Origin: Rattus norvegicus
Taxonomy: Eukaryota; Chordata; Mammalia; Rodentia; Muridae
Assembly: GCF_036323735.1 (NCBI RefSeq)
Contig: NC_086034.1
Location: 31,523,939-31,587,938 of the forward strand
DNA length: 64,000 bases
Direction of reading: 5' to 3'
Both the position numbers and the translations under genes were made by a program. Under the pieces are notes generated by a model. That model saw only the letters and a list, made by a program, of their open reading frames with translations. It was not told the origin of the DNA and did not search any database. Of the stretch, positions 61,101-64,000 are shown one piece after another. Every line of letters starts with the position of its first letter. Position 1 is the first letter of the stretch.

Positions 61101-61349
61101 TGATGACTTACTCCACATATTCTTTGTGTCAGTCAGAGCCAGGCACTTCATATACCGGGCATCCTTTGGTCTTATGATCTCTCTTAGAGTAGTGTTATGG
61201 TATTAGCTATAAATACAGACTCACATACAGGAATTTTTGACTCTAGCAGATGGAAGGTAATATAAATTTCTGGAGGTAAAGCCTAGTTGACAAAATCAGT
61301 TGTGGAAGATGTTCTTCTTGAAGGTTATTTATGAATCCTGTACATTCCT
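58151..61349. other. Spock3 upstream flank
   Basis: Directly upstream of the CpG island. No gene, SINE or L1 recognised. It contains a short T/TTTTG tract around 59572-59600 and the 21-bp repeat at 59744. Confidence 0.4.
59744..59785. repeat. Short 21-bp duplication with internal palindromes
   Basis: ACATGTATGATAACAT (59744-59759) recurs as ACATGCATGATAACAT (59765-59780), a 21-bp period. The units hold palindromes ACATGT and ATGCAT. Confidence 0.7.
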
Positions 61350-61560
61350 TTTTTTTTTCTCTCTTTGCATCATGTTTACCATGAGGTGACCATCTTCCTC
61401 AGCCCCATGATTCCGTTTCCATGGTGGTCTAGATTTAAAGGTGGCTGAGCTCTTTATCAGCTGAAACTTCTGAAACTATGAACCAGACTAGACCATTGTT
61501 GAAGCTGAGTCCTTATTGTGTGGTATTTGTCACAGGAACACTGCTAGCAAATTTGGAACA
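61350..61560 (+). mobile_element. LTR-like fragment (family uncertain)
   Basis: Contains CATGAGGTGACCATCTTCCTC, GAAACTTCTGAAACTATGAA, GTGGTATTTGTCACAGGAAC, resembling the 3' half of MaLR-type LTR repeats in which a 'tctgaaactgtgagcc' string is followed by 'ttggtcacagc'. Strongly diverged. Confidence 0.4.
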
Positions 61561-63079
61561 TTGGTATTTAAGCGTGCGTAAAAGACTCAAGAACGAATAG
61601 GCTAGATTTTTATTTCTTTCTGTGTGGACACATCTCTGAATCATCCAGTGTTTCTGTTCTTTGGTGCTACTGCCTCCTTGCTTTTGCTTTCTGCTTGCTC
61701 ATTATTGCTAGCTCAGTACAAAAAAGAATTCACCTGTAATTAAAATCAAGATGAGGGTATGGTTAATTCAAGAATTCTGCTACTTTGCAGTGAAAGTCAC
61801 TCTTCCCGTGTTTCTTCAGATGGTTACTTGTCCACACATCATTCTCAAGATCACGAATCAGAGGCCTAGAAGAACATGCAGCTGCTTGGTGGAGAAGGGA
61901 AGTGGCTAATTGTAGCATTTTCTCCTTCTGTGTGAATGTTTGCTGACAAGACTAGAGTCTATCATGTTATTAAAAAGCTGCCGGAAGATGAGGAGTAAGA
62001 GACATTAAAGAATTTCTAGAAAGTCAGATATTACTAAGGTAGATGGCTTGATGTTAAGTAAAATGTGCTGAAGTCAAGCTTTGGTAATTTCAATATGACC
62101 AATAAGAAAATTCAGATTAAATTAAAGATCTATAGATACCATTATGGAAACTCTTGAGATGGAAAGTTCTTGTCCTCATTTCTAGATTCTATTACTGAGT
62201 ATCAAATAAGCCTAATAAATAATTGAGTACCAATACTGATCATTCAGATTTTACTTTGAGAACCCATAAAAACAAATGTCAAAGCAGAAGAGAGCTGGGA
62301 GGGAGAATGTTGACAGGCTTTGGCTGGTGTTGCCATTTTGGTATCTCTTTCTTTGGGTATTATTTTTGCAGTTGTTGAGTTCTGCTATTTTTGAGGTATC
62401 CCTGATTAAGCAAACTAATAATAAATTTGATAGATAATTTGATAAATAGGCCCTCTTGTGACTTCAGCTAAAACATTCAGTAGATAAACAGACTCTAAAA
62501 GCTGTAATAAGTATGAGAAACACATCAATCAGTTCAATTACTGTAATTCTTAAGAACACATTTTTCAACATTTAAACTGGAGGGTGAATCTGATTAAATA
62601 AATTGATTACTGAGCTGATGATCCTGGGAAGTGGCCAATGAGGCAATTTAAGTTTATCTGCTTTTCTGAGCTATATTTATTGATGATTTTTTAAAAATAA
62701 CTTCTTGAAAATTTCAGTAAATGTTAATTACAAACTTGTAAATATTAATGGATACAAGCTACTGACACAAAATTATAAAATACAATGTTTTAGAATATAT
62801 TTTAATTTTACTTTAATTACTATATAAATCTACTAAATTAAAGAATAAATTTATTAAGTCATTACATTAAAAATAAGCATGACAGTGGTTTATAAAAATT
62901 CATAGTCTTTGAGATATATACCAATAAGCTTTTAAATTTATTATGTATGTATCTATGAAATTAATATAAGAACACATCTATAGTCAGTTTATTCCTAAAC
63001 TTACAATGATTTTGTTCTCATAGAGTTTTATGTAAGTACAAGGAAATCACTCATATGTGTAAAAAGTAAATAAGTCTTA
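61561..63079. other. Upstream flank, unassigned
   Basis: AT-rich. No gene or clear repeat recognised. Confidence 0.4.
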
Positions 63080-63640
63080 AAACAAATACATTTTTTAATC
63101 CTTCGACTTCTTCATCTCCTACATGTATCTCTTTTTTGTTTACTTCTCTTATCTCTAGTAGAGGAGAGATGAGACAACTTCATTGGTTTTTGTGATCTTC
63201 ATATTAGTGAATTGAGTTTTTTGACCATTAGCATGAGATTGAATATAAGTTTCTTGTAAATAGTCTTTATTTTGTTAAACTATATTTCCCTATCCCTAGC
63301 ATCTCCATTAAACTTATCATTAATGGATATTGAATTTTTCAATGATCTTTTCTGCACTTATTGAGATAACCATGTATTTTCTATCTTTGAACCCATTAAA
63401 ATGATGTACTACGTGGTCAGATTTTCACACATTGTACCATCCCTGCATCTCTGAGTGAACCCAACTCATACAGGATAAATGAAATTTCTTGGCATGATCT
63501 TAAATATAGTATGCAGTGTTTCACTGAGAATTTTACACATATCTTGATCAGGAATATTGGCCTATACTTTTTGTTTGTCTCCTTATCTTATTACTGCAGA
63601 AGTAATAGGACTTGAGCCCTACCTCATGGGAAGGAACCCA
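63080..63640 (-). mobile_element. Ancient L1 ORF2 fragment
   Basis: The reverse complement of the L1 ORF2 RT region is visible as scattered strings: TTTCTGCACTTATTGAGATA, CCATCCCTGCATCTCTGAGT and ATCAGGAATATTGGCCTATA, in the same order as the corresponding part of copy B (17100-17350). No open frame remains. Too diverged for recent activity, so probably older than the rodent-specific L1s. Confidence 0.7.
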
Positions 63641-64000
63641 TACCTAATACTGTAAATTCATTTAACTACCCATGACTCAGAGGTGGTAGGTCCTCCTGGG
63701 CAAACTCACTGTTGTTTAACTAAACTGTCATAAGATTAAATTGCCTTCTTTGTCATTATGCCTGCACCTCAACCCAGAAAAGCTAATTTCTGTCTTCATA
63801 GAAACTACTCTTTCAAGTGAAGAACTGTGATTTTGAAAACTAATGGATGATCAAGATGTTGAGAATCAGCAAAGGTTAAGACTTCAGACCTAAAACAACA
63901 ACAATAAGAAACAAAGAAACAGAACAACAAGCAAACTAAACAAAGCAAAATGAACAAATCCAATCATTTACAGTACAAAGACCCTGGTACTAGAGATATG
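63641..64000. other. Unassigned end of window
   Basis: No feature recognised. A CAA-rich stretch lies at about 63893-63950. Confidence 0.4.

Overview
The window is mammalian, and the organism is almost certainly a rat (Rattus). It is AT-rich intergenic or intronic DNA packed with rodent retrotransposons: L1, B2/B3, B4/RSINE1, B1, a tRNA-Ala-type ID element and a URR1-like hAT relic. The younger L1 has rat-type ORF1 and a single-copy (non-monomeric) 5' UTR, unlike the tandem-monomer promoters of mouse L1. No complete gene lies in the window.

The one cellular coding feature is on the minus strand at 57419-57607: the 63-codon first coding exon of Spock3 (testican-3), carrying the start codon, signal peptide and N-terminal segment and ending at a good splice donor. 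It sits in a CpG island (about 57350-58150). The gene runs toward lower coordinates, so everything from 57418 back to base 1 is first-coding-intron sequence (over 57 kb, open at the left edge). Bases above about 58150 are 5' flank or upstream non-coding sequence. I recognised no second Spock3 exon in the window, although short exons are easy to miss by eye.

Layout: 1-2782 is plain intron. 2792-9232 is an old, nearly full-length L1 (copy A, minus strand, interrupted by a B2 SINE). 9242-14368 holds older L1 debris and unassigned sequence. 14382-20989 is a younger full-length L1 (copy B, minus strand) with a perfect 13-bp target-site duplication; its ORFs are broken only by one small deletion in ORF2 and two in ORF1, and it carries a 66-bp in-frame repeat array in the ORF1 coiled coil. 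21832-23073 is an L1 with the twin-priming inversion structure. 24-35 kb holds SINEs, microsatellites, an ID element, a hAT relic and two abutting, oppositely oriented L1 pieces. 36-45 kb is mostly unassigned intron. 45.4-47.3 kb is a cluster of L1 tails and a RSINE1. 51.1-51.9 kb has two minisatellites, one a five-unit array of ETS-type motifs. 52.4 kb has an LTR-like repeat. 57-58.2 kb is the Spock3 promoter and exon region. 58.2-64 kb is upstream flank with an LTR-like fragment and an ancient L1 fragment.

Both large L1 copies lie in the sense orientation relative to Spock3. I found no evidence of a new multi-gene system. The most interesting items are the splice acceptor that appears to abut the Spock3 start codon, the G-quadruplex motif in its CpG island, the ETS-motif minisatellite, and the 66-bp ORF1 array of copy B.
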